Of a stretch of DNA of 64,000 nt, positions 1-12,193 are shown one piece after another. The DNA comes from JADZAI01 sp964390465. GTDB lineage: Bacteria > Pseudomonadota > Alphaproteobacteria > Micropepsales > Micropepsaceae. The stretch's first letter is position 1. Each line of letters begins with the position of its first letter. Under the pieces are notes generated by a model. It did not search any database and was not told the DNA's origin. It saw nothing but the letters and a program-made list of their open reading frames with translations. A program made the position numbers and the translations under genes. The stretch spans positions 248,001 through 312,000 of the forward strand of contig CAYMIJ010000002.1 of assembly GCA_964390465.1 (NCBI GenBank). Direction: 5' to 3'.

Positions 1-2551
1 TATAGGCCGCGATACCTTCGGCCTGCACAGCATCGCGTGAACCACCCGCAGGCAACTGCTTGGGATAGAAGCCGCCTTTGGAGCCAACCGGCACGATGAC
101 CGCGTTCTTCACCTGCTGTGCTTTTACAAGGCCCAGCACCTCGGTGCGGAAATCTTCGCGCCGGTCCGACCAGCGAATGCCGCCGCGCGCCACACGGCCA
201 AAGCGCAGATGTGTGCCTTCCACGCGCGGTGCATAGACGAAAATCTCGACCCACGGGCGCGGCGCGGGCAGCTCATCAAGCCGTGCGCTGTCCAGCTTGA
301 AGGCCAGCGCTTCACGGTCTGGCCCTGCCGCGCCCAGCTGCCAGGCATTGGTGCGCAGCATGGCGCTGACCACGTTGCGGAAGCGGCGCAGGATGCGATC
401 TTCATCAAGGCTGGTCACCGCCCCCAGCGCAGCTTCAATCTGCTGGTGGATGTCTTTTGCCTTGGCTTCATCTGCCTGGCCCGGTTCAAACCGCGCACGG
501 AAATAAGCGATGATGAGCGCGGCGATGGGCGCATTCTTCACCAGCGCTTCTTCCATGTAAGGCTGGCTGAAAGCGATGCCAGCCTGACGCAGGAATCTGG
601 CAATGGCGCGGATGATGACAACCGCGCGATAGTCCAATCCCGCCGCTAGCGTCAGCGCATTGAAGCCGTCGTTTTCGGTGACGCCGCCCCAGGCCATATC
701 GAGTGCCTGTTCCAGCTTCGGGCCGGCGTCGGCAAGGTCGGCCATGCCGCCTGTCTTGCGGCGCATGGTGAAGGCGTGCAGCGACACCGGTGCCTCAAAG
801 CCGCGCGGGCTGACTCGGTAATTGGTTTCTTCCGCAACCACGAGGCCCATATTCTCAAGAATGGGCAGCACGCTCGACAGCTCGGCCGAACCGCCCGCAT
901 GCAGCATTTTCAGGCGTAGCGCGGAAGGCTCATCGCCCGTCTCGCGCCAGGCATGGAACGAGGCGCGGCCTGACCTGAGTCCGCCCGCATTCAGGCTTTC
1001 AAGACGGCGAATGTCATCAAGCGCCGAGGCCGGTGCATTCTGCTCGCGGTAGCTGAGCGGAAAGGCGTCGGCATAGCGCGAGGCAAGCTGTGCCATGGCG
1101 GCATCGCCGCAGCCGTTCAGGGCTTCGCTCAGCCCGTCGCTCCAGTTGACCGTAGCGGCCAGAATATCGGCCTCAAGTTTTTCCGTATCGGGCAGCGACG
1201 CGCCGGGCGCGCGCAGAACAATGGTGTGGATGCGGGCCACCGGCGATTCATCGAAAGTGGGGCTGGAATGCGTGATCTCGCCGCCAAAGGCCGCGCTGAG
1301 GATGTCGTTGATCTTCAGACGCACCGCACCTGAAAAACGGTCGCGCGGCATGAAGGTCAGCACAGAAACGAAACGGTCGAAGCGGTCGAAGCCGAAAAAG
1401 GTTTTGACGCGCGGCCGTTCCAGCACATGCATGATCCCGAGCGACTGCTTCAGCAGATCGTCTTCGGAAATCTGGAACAGGTCATCGCGCGGGAAGGTTT
1501 CGATCACATGCGCCAGCGCCTTGCCGTCATGGCTGCGCGGATCAAAACCGGCGCGCTCCACCACGCGCGCCTCCTTGCGCCGCAGCATGGGAATTTCAGA
1601 AGGCAGCTGGTGATAGGCTGATGAAGTGAAAAGGCCGACGAAGCGGCGCTCACCGATCAATCGCCCCGCTGCGTCAAAACGCTTCACGCCGATGTAATCC
1701 TGCGGCGCAGCGCGATGCACACGGCTGCGGCTGTTGGATTTCGTCACGATCACAGGTTGCGGGTCGGTCAGAAAGCCCGCGACTTCTGGTGTCATGGCGG
1801 CGGCCTGATCCGGGCGGCGAATGATGCGCGCGCTGGCATCACGCAGCACGCCAAGGCCGGTCTCATCCAGCGGGCGATGTTCGCGCGTTGTTTCGTCATA
1901 GCTGTAGTCACGGCAGCCGAGCAGTGTGAAATGATTGTCGGCCAGCCATTTCAGGAAGGCGATCGCTTCTCCCTGTTCAGCGGGGGGAATGGGCGGCGGG
2001 TTGCGCTTCAGTTCATCAGTGGACTCGGTCAGCTTTTCCAGCATGGCGCGCCAATCGGCGACCGCCGCGTTGACATCGGCAAAGACCTTGCGCGCGCCGT
2101 CTGCGATGGTGGCGAGCCGCGCAGGGTCGCGTTCGCGGGCGATGGCCACAACGATAACGGACTGGCGACCACCCCCAACATGCAGCGGGTCCAGTATCGG
2201 ATGGAAGGCGGCCTCGACGATCAGCCCCTGCTGGGCCAGCTCGCCGAGGATGGAATCGTAGAGGAACGGCTTGTCATCATTGATGGCAGTCAGGATGGCG
2301 CCGTCATAGGCAAAGCCATCCTTTGCCGCTTCGGCTGCGAAAATATCGACATGCGTTTCACCCGGTGCACGGCGCAGGGCCAGCGCGCGTGCCCGCTCGG
2401 CCAGCCGCGCCAGTGTGTTGGCCGGAAACGCCAATACGTCTTCTGGCGCAGCGGTTGCCAGAAAAGCGCGGGTGAAGATGGTGGCTTCAGGCCCGCCCAG
2501 CGCGTCGGCGGCACGCACGGCATCATCGCGGAGAGAAAAAAAATCGCTCAT
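1..2551 (-). CDS. gdhB: NAD-specific glutamate dehydrogenase, large type (3' part beyond window)
   Basis: Oxidative deamination of glutamate to 2-oxoglutarate by the roughly 1600-residue bacterial NAD-GDH family. No stop codon is met before base 1, so about 850 residues are visible, the N-terminal regulatory half running into the catalytic domain. Near the left edge the glycine- and lysine-rich stretch GGIRWSDRREDFRTE followed by QQVKNAVIVPVGSKGGF is the characteristic substrate and nucleotide region of this family. The ATG at 2551 reads MSDFFSLRDDAV and is preceded by AAGGAG four bases upstream, which fixes the start. Monocistronic as far as can be seen and divergent from the small gene at 2749. 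Family assignment is firm. Confidence 0.93.
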   Translation of the reverse strand, partial: MSDFFSLRDDAVRAADALGGPEATIFTRAFLATAAPEDVLAFPANTLARLAERARALALRRAPGETHVDIFAAEAAKDGFAYDGAILTAINDDKPFLYDSILGELAQQGLIVEAAFHPILDPLHVGGGRQSVIVVAIARERDPARLATIADGARKVFADVNAAVADWRAMLEKLTESTDELKRNPPPIPPAEQGEAIAFLKWLADNHFTLLGCRDYSYDETTREHRPLDETGLGVLRDASARIIRRPDQAAAMTPEVAGFLTDPQPVIVTKSNSRSRVHRAAPQDYIGVKRFDAAGRLIGERRFVGLFTSSAYHQLPSEIPMLRRKEARVVERAGFDPRSHDGKALAHVIETFPRDDLFQISEDDLLKQSLGIMHVLERPRVKTFFGFDRFDRFVSVLTFMPRDRFSGAVRLKINDILSAAFGGEITHSSPTFDESPVARIHTIVLRAPGASLPDTEKLEADILAATVNWSDGLSEALNGCGDAAMAQLASRYADAFPLSYREQNAPASALDDIRRLESLNAGGLRSGRASFHAWRETGDEPSALRLKMLHAGGSAELSSVLPILENMGLVVAEETNYRVSPRGFEAPVSLHAFTMRRKTGGMADLADAGPKLEQALDMAWGGVTENDGFNALTLAAGLDYRAVVIIRAIARFLRQAGIAFSQPYMEEALVKNAPIAALIIAYFRARFEPGQADEAKAKDIHQQIEAALGAVTSLDEDRILRRFRNVVSAMLRTNAWQLGAAGPDREALAFKLDSARLDELPAPRPWVEIFVYAPRVEGTHLRFGRVARGGIRWSDRREDFRTEVLGLVKAQQVKNAVIVPVGSKGGFYPKQLPAGGSRDAVQAEGIAAY

Positions 2552-2748
2552 GACGCTCCTTGCAGCAAGGCAGAGTGAAGGATCAGCCTGCCTGCGAACA
2601 TATGATTTGCCATGAGCTTTACCTTATTTGCCCAAGGTTTCGTAGGGTCATTGATGTAAACAGCGCAGCAAAGTTTTCATGCAGGACCTGTCAATTTTTA
2701 GAGAAATTTAAGACCAAAGCGATTGGACCCAGTGTTTGGCCAGGGCGC

Positions 2749-3009
2749 ATGATCACCATTATGGAGATCGGCGCGAACGGCACTGTGACGATGAAAGACC
2801 GCTATGCAGAAATGCTGGCGCTGAGCGAACGCGCCGCCATCAAACGCAAACAGCGTGATCGTGAGTTCGAGGCGCAGGCGCTGGCCGCCGCGCGCAAGGC
2901 AGCAGCAGAGTCAGCCAGCTTTGTTGCGGCCCAGCGGGTCAGGCCGGTCAATGGGCTCATCAAGGCCGAAGGCGCGTCGCGCGGCTCGCAGGTGGACGTC
3001 AGGGCCTGA
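2749..3009 (+). CDS. Small hypothetical protein, Ala/Arg/Lys-rich
   Basis: 86 residues from ATG 2749 (MITIMEIGANG); an in-frame ATG at 2761 would give 82. The reading frame is open further upstream to 2560, but that part overlaps the glutamate dehydrogenase leader and looks non-coding. The middle (about residues 20-60) is a continuous run of Ala, Lys, Arg, Glu and Gln expected to be helical. There is no signal peptide and no motif I recognise. Its stop overlaps the convergent hydrolase stop by 11 bases. Coding potential is plausible from codon bias in the last 80 codons; the function is unknown. Confidence 0.5.
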   Translation: MITIMEIGANGTVTMKDRYAEMLALSERAAIKRKQRDREFEAQALAAARKAAAESASFVAAQRVRPVNGLIKAEGASRGSQVDVRA

Positions 3010-3868
3010 TGGCCTCAGCGATGAAGGCGCGCAGCACACCTTCCGCCGGGCCGGGTGCATCGCGATAGGCCCCGTGGCCGCAACCGGCGAACTCGATATA
3101 GCGCGCACGGGCCGGATTGAGCGCAGCATAAATCGCCCGCGATGACGACGCCGGTGTCACCGGGTCGGTGTCGCCAGTCAGCACCAGCACCGGGCATGAA
3201 ACGCGATCCAGCCCCGGCCTCAGGTCCATAGCGTAGATTTCGCCGTCTGGAAGGCTGAAATGCCGGAACACGTCCCATTGATAGATGGCCCCCTTGGCGC
3301 TGATCGCATCGCGGGGCCGCGTGTTGTAGACCGGGTTGCACACCTTGAAATAGTCGGCGATGTCGCCATCACTGGCGCGCGTCCAGAAACGGGAGGCCGC
3401 CTCGCGCGCAGCTGGTCCGCCCATCGCGCCAAAATTGTCGAGGATCACGTCCAGCGACATGGTGGCAGCGGTCGATGAGAAGATGATACCCGCTGCATGA
3501 TCTGGATGGCGCGCTGCATAGGACTGCGCCACGAAGCCGCCAAAGGACTGGCCGAACACGATGGGCTTTTCGATGCCCAGCGCATCGCAGAAGCCGCGAA
3601 TGTCATCGCCCCATTGTGCGAGCGTCCACAGACTTTTGTCGGTGCCGTTCCCACCACGACTGCGGCCATTGCCGCGATGGTCGAGATAGATGACCTGAGC
3701 CACATCAGCGAAGCGGTCAAAATAATGCCGCATCGCCCAATGGTCGAAGCCCGGTCCACCATGCAGGCAAAGGAGCGTGGGCTTCTGCCTCGGCCCGTCT
3801 TCGGTGATGGCGAGCGCCGCGCCTGCGGTGTCGAAGAAAATGCGCGCGCCATTCACCGTGACAAACAT
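2999..3868 (-). CDS. Alpha/beta hydrolase, prolyl aminopeptidase-like (S33)
   Basis: 289 residues. Oxyanion-hole motif HGGPG at residues 36-40 and nucleophile elbow GQSFGG with Ser108 are the S33 proline iminopeptidase signature. A late GDTDPVTP (acid region) and GCGHGAY (catalytic His) complete the triad. It probably removes N-terminal proline or hydrolyses a related amide or ester in the cytoplasm; there is no signal peptide. I chose ATG 3868 because GAGGAGAGG precedes it, rather than the in-frame ATG at 3913, which would overlap the oligopeptidase gene. The upstream pepF-like gene ends 13 bases before this start, so the two may be co-transcribed for peptide breakdown. Confidence 0.85.
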   Translation of the reverse strand: MFVTVNGARIFFDTAGAALAITEDGPRQKPTLLCLHGGPGFDHWAMRHYFDRFADVAQVIYLDHRGNGRSRGGNGTDKSLWTLAQWGDDIRGFCDALGIEKPIVFGQSFGGFVAQSYAARHPDHAAGIIFSSTAATMSLDVILDNFGAMGGPAAREAASRFWTRASDGDIADYFKVCNPVYNTRPRDAISAKGAIYQWDVFRHFSLPDGEIYAMDLRPGLDRVSCPVLVLTGDTDPVTPASSSRAIYAALNPARARYIEFAGCGHGAYRDAPGPAEGVLRAFIAEAIRP

Positions 3869-3881
3869 GGGCCTCTCCTCA

Positions 3882-5792
3882 TCAGGGCTGGGCGAGCAGC
3901 GCTTCCATCTCATCCATGATGCGATTCATGCGCTTGATCAGCGCCTGATAGGGCTGCGGCGATGTCATGTCGATGCCGGCCTGTTTGTAGAGATCGAACG
4001 GGTGATCCGAACCACCCGCCCGCAGCATGTTCAGGAACACATCGCGTTCCTTCTCGCCGCCGGTTTCGATCCGCTCAGCCAGCAGCGCCGCGCCGGTGAT
4101 CGAGGTCGCATACTGATAGACATAAAAGTTGGAATAGAAATGCGGAATGAAGGCCCACTCGCTGCAATAGGTCGGGCTGATCTTCATCACCCCTTCCGCC
4201 TCGCCGTGATATTTTTTCAGCAACCCGCAATAGAGCTCGCTCATGCCTGCGCCCGAAAGCGGCTTGCCAGACTCAGCCAGGTCATGGATCGCCAGCTCGA
4301 ATTCAGCGAACAGGGTCTGGCGGAAGAACGTCCCGCGCACCGCCTCCAGCGCCATGCCCAGATAATACAGCTTTTCCTCTTTCGTCTGGGCGTTCTTCAC
4401 CATGTAGTCCTGAAGCAGCATCTCATTCATGATCGAGGCCGTTTCAGCGGTGAAGGTGGAATAGTCCGACTTCTCGAAAGGCTGAACCTTGTTGGCCAGC
4501 ATGGTGTGGACGGCATGGCCCGTTTCATGGGCCATGGTCGACATCGACTCATAATCGTCGTTGTGGTTCAGCAGCAGATAAGGATGCACATCATAGGCCG
4601 AGCCCATCATATAGGCGCCGGGTGCCTTGCCGGGCTGCGGATAGACATGCGTCCAGCCTGACGTCCACACCTTCTTCAGATCGTCCAGATATTCCTGGCC
4701 CAGAGGCGCAAGGGCGGCGAGCGTCAATGTCTCTGACGTGCCGACATCGAACTTTTTATCGAGCGCCACCAGTGGTGGGTAGATGTCGAAATATTCCATG
4801 TCGCCAGTGATACCCAGCATCCGCTTGCGCAGTTTGAAATAACGGTGCAGCGCGGGCAGGTTCTCATTCACCTGCTTGACCAGCGTGCGATAGACCGCTT
4901 CGGGCATCGCATCGGGGAAGGTGGCGGCTTCCAGGGCATTGCGGAAGTGCCGCGCCTTGGCGTTGAAAACATGCCCCGCGACATGAGCCGCCAGGTTGGC
5001 GCCAAAGGTGCCTTCATATTCCTTCCACTTGCCCCAGAACGCATCGAACACGGCCTTGCGGTCATCGCGATTGGCAAGCTGGCGGTATTTCGAATAACCC
5101 GCCTGATCGACTTTTACTTCTTCACCCGTCGAAAGGCGGATGGTGGGGAAAGGCAGTTCGGCAGAGGCCAGAATGTCATACACATCTCCGGCCTTCGATG
5201 TGACATCACCCGCCATCGCCATCAGAGTCTCACTGTCCGGCGAAAGTGTGTGCGGCGCGGCGCGCAGCACATTATCCAGCATGAAGCCGAACACCTCGTT
5301 CAGCCTGGGCTGTTCCTTGCGGAAGGCGCTGATCTTTTCCTTGCCCGCTTCCAGCAAAGCGGGGTTCAACCACGAGGTCTGCTCGCCCATCGCCACGAAC
5401 AGAGACTGCGCCTTGATCTTGCGCTCCATGTTTTCGGCAACGCCGCGATTTTCATCCGAGAGCAGCATGGCATAGGTGTAAAGGCGCAGCGTCTGCTTCT
5501 GCACCTCGGACATCTGTTCCAGACAGGCGAGCAGTGCGGTGGCGTCGCTCACCGCCTTGTCTTTCCACATACCGAGCTTGGGCATCTCGCCGCGCAGCCG
5601 GTCATATTCCTTCGTCCAGTCTTCGGGTGTCGCGTAGAGATCGGCGAGGTTCCACACGGCCTGCGAAGGCAGTGGCGTTTCCATCGTTGCGGGCGTCGGC
5701 CCACCAGATGGCGCAGGCGGCACATCAGCCAGAGAGGGCGAGAAAAAAGCGAGAGCGGACGTGGTCAGCAGCATGATGGTCTGGCGTTTCAT
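3882..5792 (-). CDS. pepF: Exported M3 family oligoendopeptidase F-like metallopeptidase
   Basis: 636 residues. The zinc site HETGH is at residues 422-426, with the third ligand region FTAETASIMNE about 28 residues later, as in M3B oligoendopeptidases. The first 22 residues (MKRQTIMLLTTSALAFFSPS) form a signal peptide ending near LADVPP, so the enzyme is probably periplasmic, unlike cytosolic Lactococcus PepF. Just downstream lies an S33 peptidase. Divergently upstream is a peptide-type ABC binding protein, which suggests a local peptide-use theme. The length matches the family. Confidence 0.9.
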   Translation of the reverse strand: MKRQTIMLLTTSALAFFSPSLADVPPAPSGGPTPATMETPLPSQAVWNLADLYATPEDWTKEYDRLRGEMPKLGMWKDKAVSDATALLACLEQMSEVQKQTLRLYTYAMLLSDENRGVAENMERKIKAQSLFVAMGEQTSWLNPALLEAGKEKISAFRKEQPRLNEVFGFMLDNVLRAAPHTLSPDSETLMAMAGDVTSKAGDVYDILASAELPFPTIRLSTGEEVKVDQAGYSKYRQLANRDDRKAVFDAFWGKWKEYEGTFGANLAAHVAGHVFNAKARHFRNALEAATFPDAMPEAVYRTLVKQVNENLPALHRYFKLRKRMLGITGDMEYFDIYPPLVALDKKFDVGTSETLTLAALAPLGQEYLDDLKKVWTSGWTHVYPQPGKAPGAYMMGSAYDVHPYLLLNHNDDYESMSTMAHETGHAVHTMLANKVQPFEKSDYSTFTAETASIMNEMLLQDYMVKNAQTKEEKLYYLGMALEAVRGTFFRQTLFAEFELAIHDLAESGKPLSGAGMSELYCGLLKKYHGEAEGVMKISPTYCSEWAFIPHFYSNFYVYQYATSITGAALLAERIETGGEKERDVFLNMLRAGGSDHPFDLYKQAGIDMTSPQPYQALIKRMNRIMDEMEALLAQP

Positions 5793-5948
5793 CTTTGGAC
5801 TTTGGGTTTTTGTGGTTGGAACGGCCCCTTGGGTGTCATTAAGCGCATGGGCGCGCGCCGTGCAACCAAGAGCGCATCACGGCCATGCGAGGCGGCTCGT
5901 GCGGGCCAAAACTTTGCGCTAGGATCAGGCCGTTCTTATGAGGGTTTC

Positions 5949-7523
5949 ATGATCCGGTCATTCGTTGCTGCGTTGGTGCTTTCTATTTCGGTTCTGCTGG
6001 CGGGGCACGCCAGCGCGGTGACCCTCAACCGTGGCAATGATGCCGAACCCGACACGCTCGACCCACACAAATATGGCCTCATCGCTGAAGCGACCATCCA
6101 TGCAGATCTGTTCGAAACGCTGGTCAGCCTTGATGCCAAGGGAAATACCGTGCCCGGCATCGCCGAAAGCTGGACGGTTTCGCCAGATGGGAAAACCTAC
6201 ACCTTCAAGCTGCGCGAGGGTCTGAAATGGTCGGATGGTGCACCGCTGACCGCTGAAGATGTCATTGCGGGCATCCGTCGCGGTGTTGACCCGAAAACCG
6301 CCGGCCCGCTGGTCGATCTGACCTTCACTGTGAAAAACGCGCAGGCCGTGGCCGAAGGCAAGCTGCCGCTCGATCAGCTGGGTGTGCGGCTGAAAGGCCC
6401 CAATGAAATCGAGATCGAGCTGGAAACGCCCAGCCCTATTTTCATTGACCGCATTGCGGGCTTCCCGATGTTTGCGCCCCTGCCGCGCCATGTGTTCGAC
6501 AAAGCGGGCAATGACTGGGTGAAGCCCGGCACGATGGTGTCCAACGGGGCCTATATGCTGGCGGAATGGATCCCGCAGGATCGGGTCAGGCTGGTGAAGA
6601 ATCCGCACTACCGCGAGGCCGACAAGGTCGCCATTGATGAAGTGACCTACTCGCCGACTTCCGATGAAGGCGCGGCGCTCAAGCGTTTCCGCAATGGCGA
6701 ACTGGACGTCAACCCGGGCTTCCCGCCATCGCAGTATCCCTGGATGAAAACCAATATGGCCGGGCAGTATTTCCTGCATCCGGCCTCGACGCTCACCTAT
6801 ATCCTGCTGAACCAGACAAAGCCGCCCTTCAACGATGCGCGGGTGCGCCGCGCTCTCTCGCTGGCGCTTGACCGCGAAACCATCACTGACCGTGTACTGG
6901 CGGTTGGTCAGACGCCCGCTTACGATTTTGTGCCAAAAATCGCCGCCAACTGGTCCGCGCCCGCCGAAGCCGATTTCAGCGCGCGCCCGCTGGCGGAACG
7001 TCTTGAGGAAGCCAGAGCCCTGCTGGCCGAGGCTGGCTATGGCCCGGCCAATCCGCTGACCTTCCGCTTCGATTATGTCGGCAGCGACACCTCCAAGCGG
7101 ATTGTCGTGGCCATCCAGTCGATGTGGGCGGTGATCGGCATCAAAGCCGAGCTTCAGGCGAACGAGCTGAAAAGTCAGATCGCCACGGTACGCGCCGGTG
7201 GCAGTGATACGGCCATGCTGGGCTGGGCTGGCAATCCTGAGCCTGAGTTTTTCAAAAACCTGCTCAGGACTGGCTCTGAAACCAATTTCGGGCACTATTC
7301 AAATGCCGAGTTCGACCGCCTGACCGACGAGGCGGTGCGCGAGATGGACCTCGAAAAGCGCAAGAGCCTGTTCCAGCAGGCTGACATCATCGCCATGAAG
7401 GAAGCGGGGCTTCTGCCGCTTTTTTTCGGGGCCTATCGCGATCTGGTGCAGCCCTGGGTCAAAGGCTTTGAGCCGAACAACACCCGCACCAACCTGACCC
7501 GCTTCCTTCGGGTCGAAAAATAG
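5949..7523 (+). CDS. ABC transporter substrate-binding protein, family 5 (peptide type)
   Basis: 524 residues. ATG 5949 gives a signal peptide (MIRSFVAALVLSISVLLAGH, cut after HASA) and then the family-5 opening NRGNDAEPDTLDPHKYG. Other OppA/DppA landmarks are VSPDGKTYTFKLREGLKWSDG and DARVRRALSLALDRETI. The frame is open to 4845, but that part lies antisense to the oligopeptidase gene and was excluded. It binds oligopeptides or similar solutes in the periplasm. No permease or ATPase genes adjoin it, so it is an orphan receptor here, possibly feeding a transporter encoded elsewhere. A strong terminator follows at 7589. Confidence 0.92.
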   Translation: MIRSFVAALVLSISVLLAGHASAVTLNRGNDAEPDTLDPHKYGLIAEATIHADLFETLVSLDAKGNTVPGIAESWTVSPDGKTYTFKLREGLKWSDGAPLTAEDVIAGIRRGVDPKTAGPLVDLTFTVKNAQAVAEGKLPLDQLGVRLKGPNEIEIELETPSPIFIDRIAGFPMFAPLPRHVFDKAGNDWVKPGTMVSNGAYMLAEWIPQDRVRLVKNPHYREADKVAIDEVTYSPTSDEGAALKRFRNGELDVNPGFPPSQYPWMKTNMAGQYFLHPASTLTYILLNQTKPPFNDARVRRALSLALDRETITDRVLAVGQTPAYDFVPKIAANWSAPAEADFSARPLAERLEEARALLAEAGYGPANPLTFRFDYVGSDTSKRIVVAIQSMWAVIGIKAELQANELKSQIATVRAGGSDTAMLGWAGNPEPEFFKNLLRTGSETNFGHYSNAEFDRLTDEAVREMDLEKRKSLFQQADIIAMKEAGLLPLFFGAYRDLVQPWVKGFEPNNTRTNLTRFLRVEK

Positions 7524-7524
7524 G

Positions 7525-7552
7525 GCGCGTTGCAACCGGCTCGCAAACGCGC
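7525..7552 (+). other. Imperfect inverted repeat just after the binding-protein stop
   Basis: GCGCGTTGC (7525-7533) pairs with GCAAACGCGC (7543-7552) with one bulged A. No T-run follows, so on its own it is a weak terminator. It may be an mRNA 3'-end stabiliser ahead of the stronger hairpin at 7589. Confidence 0.3.
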
Positions 7553-7588
7553 ACCCTTACGAATTCTTAGTCTGTGCCCGGCGAATAT

Positions 7589-7620
7589 GCGGCCTGTGAT
7601 TCATGCAGGCCGCTATTTTC
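7589..7620 (+). terminator. Rho-independent terminator
   Basis: Perfect 8-bp stem GCGGCCTG (7589-7596) / CAGGCCGC (7606-7613) with a 9-base loop, followed by TATTTTCTT. It lies 66 bases after the binding-protein stop and ends that transcript before acnA. Confidence 0.8.
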
Positions 7621-7663
7621 TTCATGCGAATCCTCTTAAATCCCATCGCACCGCATTGCGTGC

Positions 7664-7677
7664 CGCACCGCGGTGCG
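7664..7677. promoter_or_regulatory. 14-bp perfect palindrome upstream of acnA
   Basis: CGCACCGCGGTGCG is fully self-complementary and ends 25 bases before the acnA GTG start. It could be a regulator site or a 5'-UTR hairpin over the leader. It resembles no operator I can name. Confidence 0.35.
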
Positions 7678-7702
7678 CGCCCTTGACTGACAGGACACCA
7701 AC

Positions 7703-10411
<2,709 letters not shown>

Positions 10412-10436
10412 GGCCAACAGGCTCATCTCTCCTGTC

Positions 10437-10865
10437 ATGACCGAAGCCCTTACGCCCGAGATCATGAATGGCTGGAACAAAGGCGGGCTGCCGCATCTGC
10501 TCGGCATTTCAGTCACGGATTGCGCACCGGGGCGTGTGGCCGGGCGTCTGCCGGTGAAGCCGGAACTCATCGCGGGCAATGGCGCGTTATGGGCACCGGC
10601 GCTGGTGGCGCTGGCCGACACGCTCGCCGCCTATGGTGTCTCGACCATCTGGCCGGAAGGGGCCAGCGGCTTCACCACGGTTGAGTTGAAGTGCAATTTC
10701 ATGGGTACGCTGAACAGCGGTGCTGTCACGGGCGAGGCCGTACTGCTGCATGGCGGGCGCACCACACAGGTGTGGGATGCCACCATGAAGAACGAGGAAA
10801 GCGGCAAGCTGCTCGCCGCCTTCCGCTGCACGCAGATGATCCTTTATCCGCGTGCTGTCAGTTAG
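10437..10865 (+). CDS. PaaI-type hotdog thioesterase
   Basis: 142 residues from ATG 10437 (MTEALTPEIMNGW). The hotdog-fold pattern of the PaaI/YbgC group is visible: a helix with GNGALWAPALVALADTLAAYG, then TTVELKCNFMG and a closing strand. It probably hydrolyses an acyl-CoA thioester; the substrate cannot be told. The helix carries a GNG in place of the more usual HGG, so catalytic details may differ. It follows acnA by 25 bases, and its stop overlaps the convergent aminotransferase stop by 4 bases. Confidence 0.75.
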   Translation: MTEALTPEIMNGWNKGGLPHLLGISVTDCAPGRVAGRLPVKPELIAGNGALWAPALVALADTLAAYGVSTIWPEGASGFTTVELKCNFMGTLNSGAVTGEAVLLHGGRTTQVWDATMKNEESGKLLAAFRCTQMILYPRAVS

Positions 10866-12046
10866 GCATTCGCCTGCGCGAAGGACAGCACGCTCGCAAT
10901 GATGCGATCCTGCGTTTCTTCATCCAGATAAGGATGCATTGGCAGGCTGATGACCTGTCCGGCCTTTGCCTCGCTGACCGGCAGTCCACCTGGCCCCAGA
11001 GGGAAGCCCGCATAGGGTGCCTGCTTGTGGATCGGCACCGGATAATAGACGGCTGTGGGAACCTGGTCCTTCTTGCAGTGTTGAACCAGCCCATCGCGAT
11101 TGCTGATCTCGATCGTGTACTGCGCCCAGGTCGAAACGCCGCCTTCGATGACCTGCGGCACCACTGCGCCACGTGACAGATACTCGTTGTATCGCGCGGC
11201 GATGCGGTTGCGGGCCTTGATCTCATCGGGGAACATTTTCAGCTTTTCAATCAGGATCGCCGCTTGCACGGTGTCCAGGCGGCTGTTCATGCCGATCCGC
11301 ATATTCAGATATTTGGGGTCATGATCGAAGGTGCGACCCTGAAGGTCACGCGCAACGGCTTTGCCATGCACACGCAGCGAATCCATGATCTCGAAAAGAC
11401 CGGCGTCATTGGTCAGCACCGCGCCGCCATCGCCATAGCAGCCCAGCGGTTTGGCTGGGAAAAAGCTGGTTGTGACGCAGTCGGCCCAGTCAGAAGGATG
11501 CTTGCCGTCCAGCGTGCAGCCAAAGCCCTGCGCGCTGTCGGCGATCAGCTTCATCCCGTGCTGTTTGGCGATGGCGCTGATGGCACGATAGTTCGCAGGT
11601 TGACCAAACAGATCGACGGCGATGATGACCTTGGGCGTCAGTTTGCCCTCGGCTTTCGTGGCCATGATCGCGGCCTCAAGATGGGTCGGGTCGATATTGT
11701 AGGTGTGCGGATCAATGTCGACAAAAACGGGCGTCGCCCCGACCCATGGAATGATCTCGGCGGTGGCAGCAAAGGTAAAGCTGGGGCAGAAAACCGCATC
11801 GCCCGCTTTCACGTCCCAGGCCATCAGCGGCAGCACCAGCGCATCGGTGCCGTTCGCACACGAAAGGCAGTGGGAGGCGCCTGAAAAAGCCGCCAGCTGA
11901 CGCTCAAACTCTTTCACTTCAGGGCCCATAATATAGGCGCCCGCCTCAATCGCTTTCATGGCGGCCTGCTCGATACGGCCACCGCCATGAGCGCGTTGCG
12001 CCTGAAGGTCGATGAAAGCGATGGGTGAACGTGCCTGAGATGACAT
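10862..12046 (-). CDS. DegT/DnrJ/EryC1/StrS-family PLP aminotransferase
   Basis: 394 residues. Sugar-nucleotide aminotransferase fold. The opening FIDLQAQRAH and GPEVKEFE are typical. Asp170 (LIADSAQGFG) should pair with the PLP ring nitrogen, and Lys199 in SFFPAKPLGCYGDGG is the Schiff-base lysine. Such enzymes aminate UDP- or dTDP-keto-sugars for LPS, capsule or glycoprotein glycans. No other sugar-nucleotide genes adjoin it, so the substrate is open. ATG 12046 (MSSQARSPIAF) is preferred over the in-frame ATG 12061, because family members begin close to the FIDL motif. Confidence 0.88.
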   Translation of the reverse strand: MSSQARSPIAFIDLQAQRAHGGGRIEQAAMKAIEAGAYIMGPEVKEFERQLAAFSGASHCLSCANGTDALVLPLMAWDVKAGDAVFCPSFTFAATAEIIPWVGATPVFVDIDPHTYNIDPTHLEAAIMATKAEGKLTPKVIIAVDLFGQPANYRAISAIAKQHGMKLIADSAQGFGCTLDGKHPSDWADCVTTSFFPAKPLGCYGDGGAVLTNDAGLFEIMDSLRVHGKAVARDLQGRTFDHDPKYLNMRIGMNSRLDTVQAAILIEKLKMFPDEIKARNRIAARYNEYLSRGAVVPQVIEGGVSTWAQYTIEISNRDGLVQHCKKDQVPTAVYYPVPIHKQAPYAGFPLGPGGLPVSEAKAGQVISLPMHPYLDEETQDRIIASVLSFAQANA

Positions 12047-12131
12047 CAATGATCTTTCCATATTGGAGGCAGGCCTGAAACAGAAAGGCCGGTGCCTATA
12101 GCGGCGGTTGAGTAGCCGCCCATTGCGACAT

Positions 12132-12160
12132 TGACAAGAACCGCACCGAACCCTGTGCGG
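12132..12160 (-). terminator. Probable intrinsic terminator of the pheST operon
   Basis: On the minus strand, CCGCAC (12160-12155) pairs with GTGCGG (12146-12141) across an 8-base loop and is followed by TTCTTGTC. It begins 33 bases after the pheT stop. The stem is short and the T-run interrupted, so efficiency is uncertain. Confidence 0.45.
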
Positions 12161-12193
12161 AACACATTTCGCTGCGGTATCGCAACATGAGGG

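Noticed and set aside
1715..2578. 287-codon open frame antisense to the glutamate dehydrogenase N-terminus
   Set aside because: The minus strand reads continuously as NAD-GDH; the plus frame lacks any motif.
4845..5948. N-terminal extension of the peptide-binding protein frame
   Set aside because: The open frame is antisense to the oligopeptidase, and a signal peptide begins precisely at 5949.
5958..7295. 445-codon open frame antisense to the peptide-binding protein
   Set aside because: Mirror frame of a clear family-5 binding protein; no start context and no recognisable motif.
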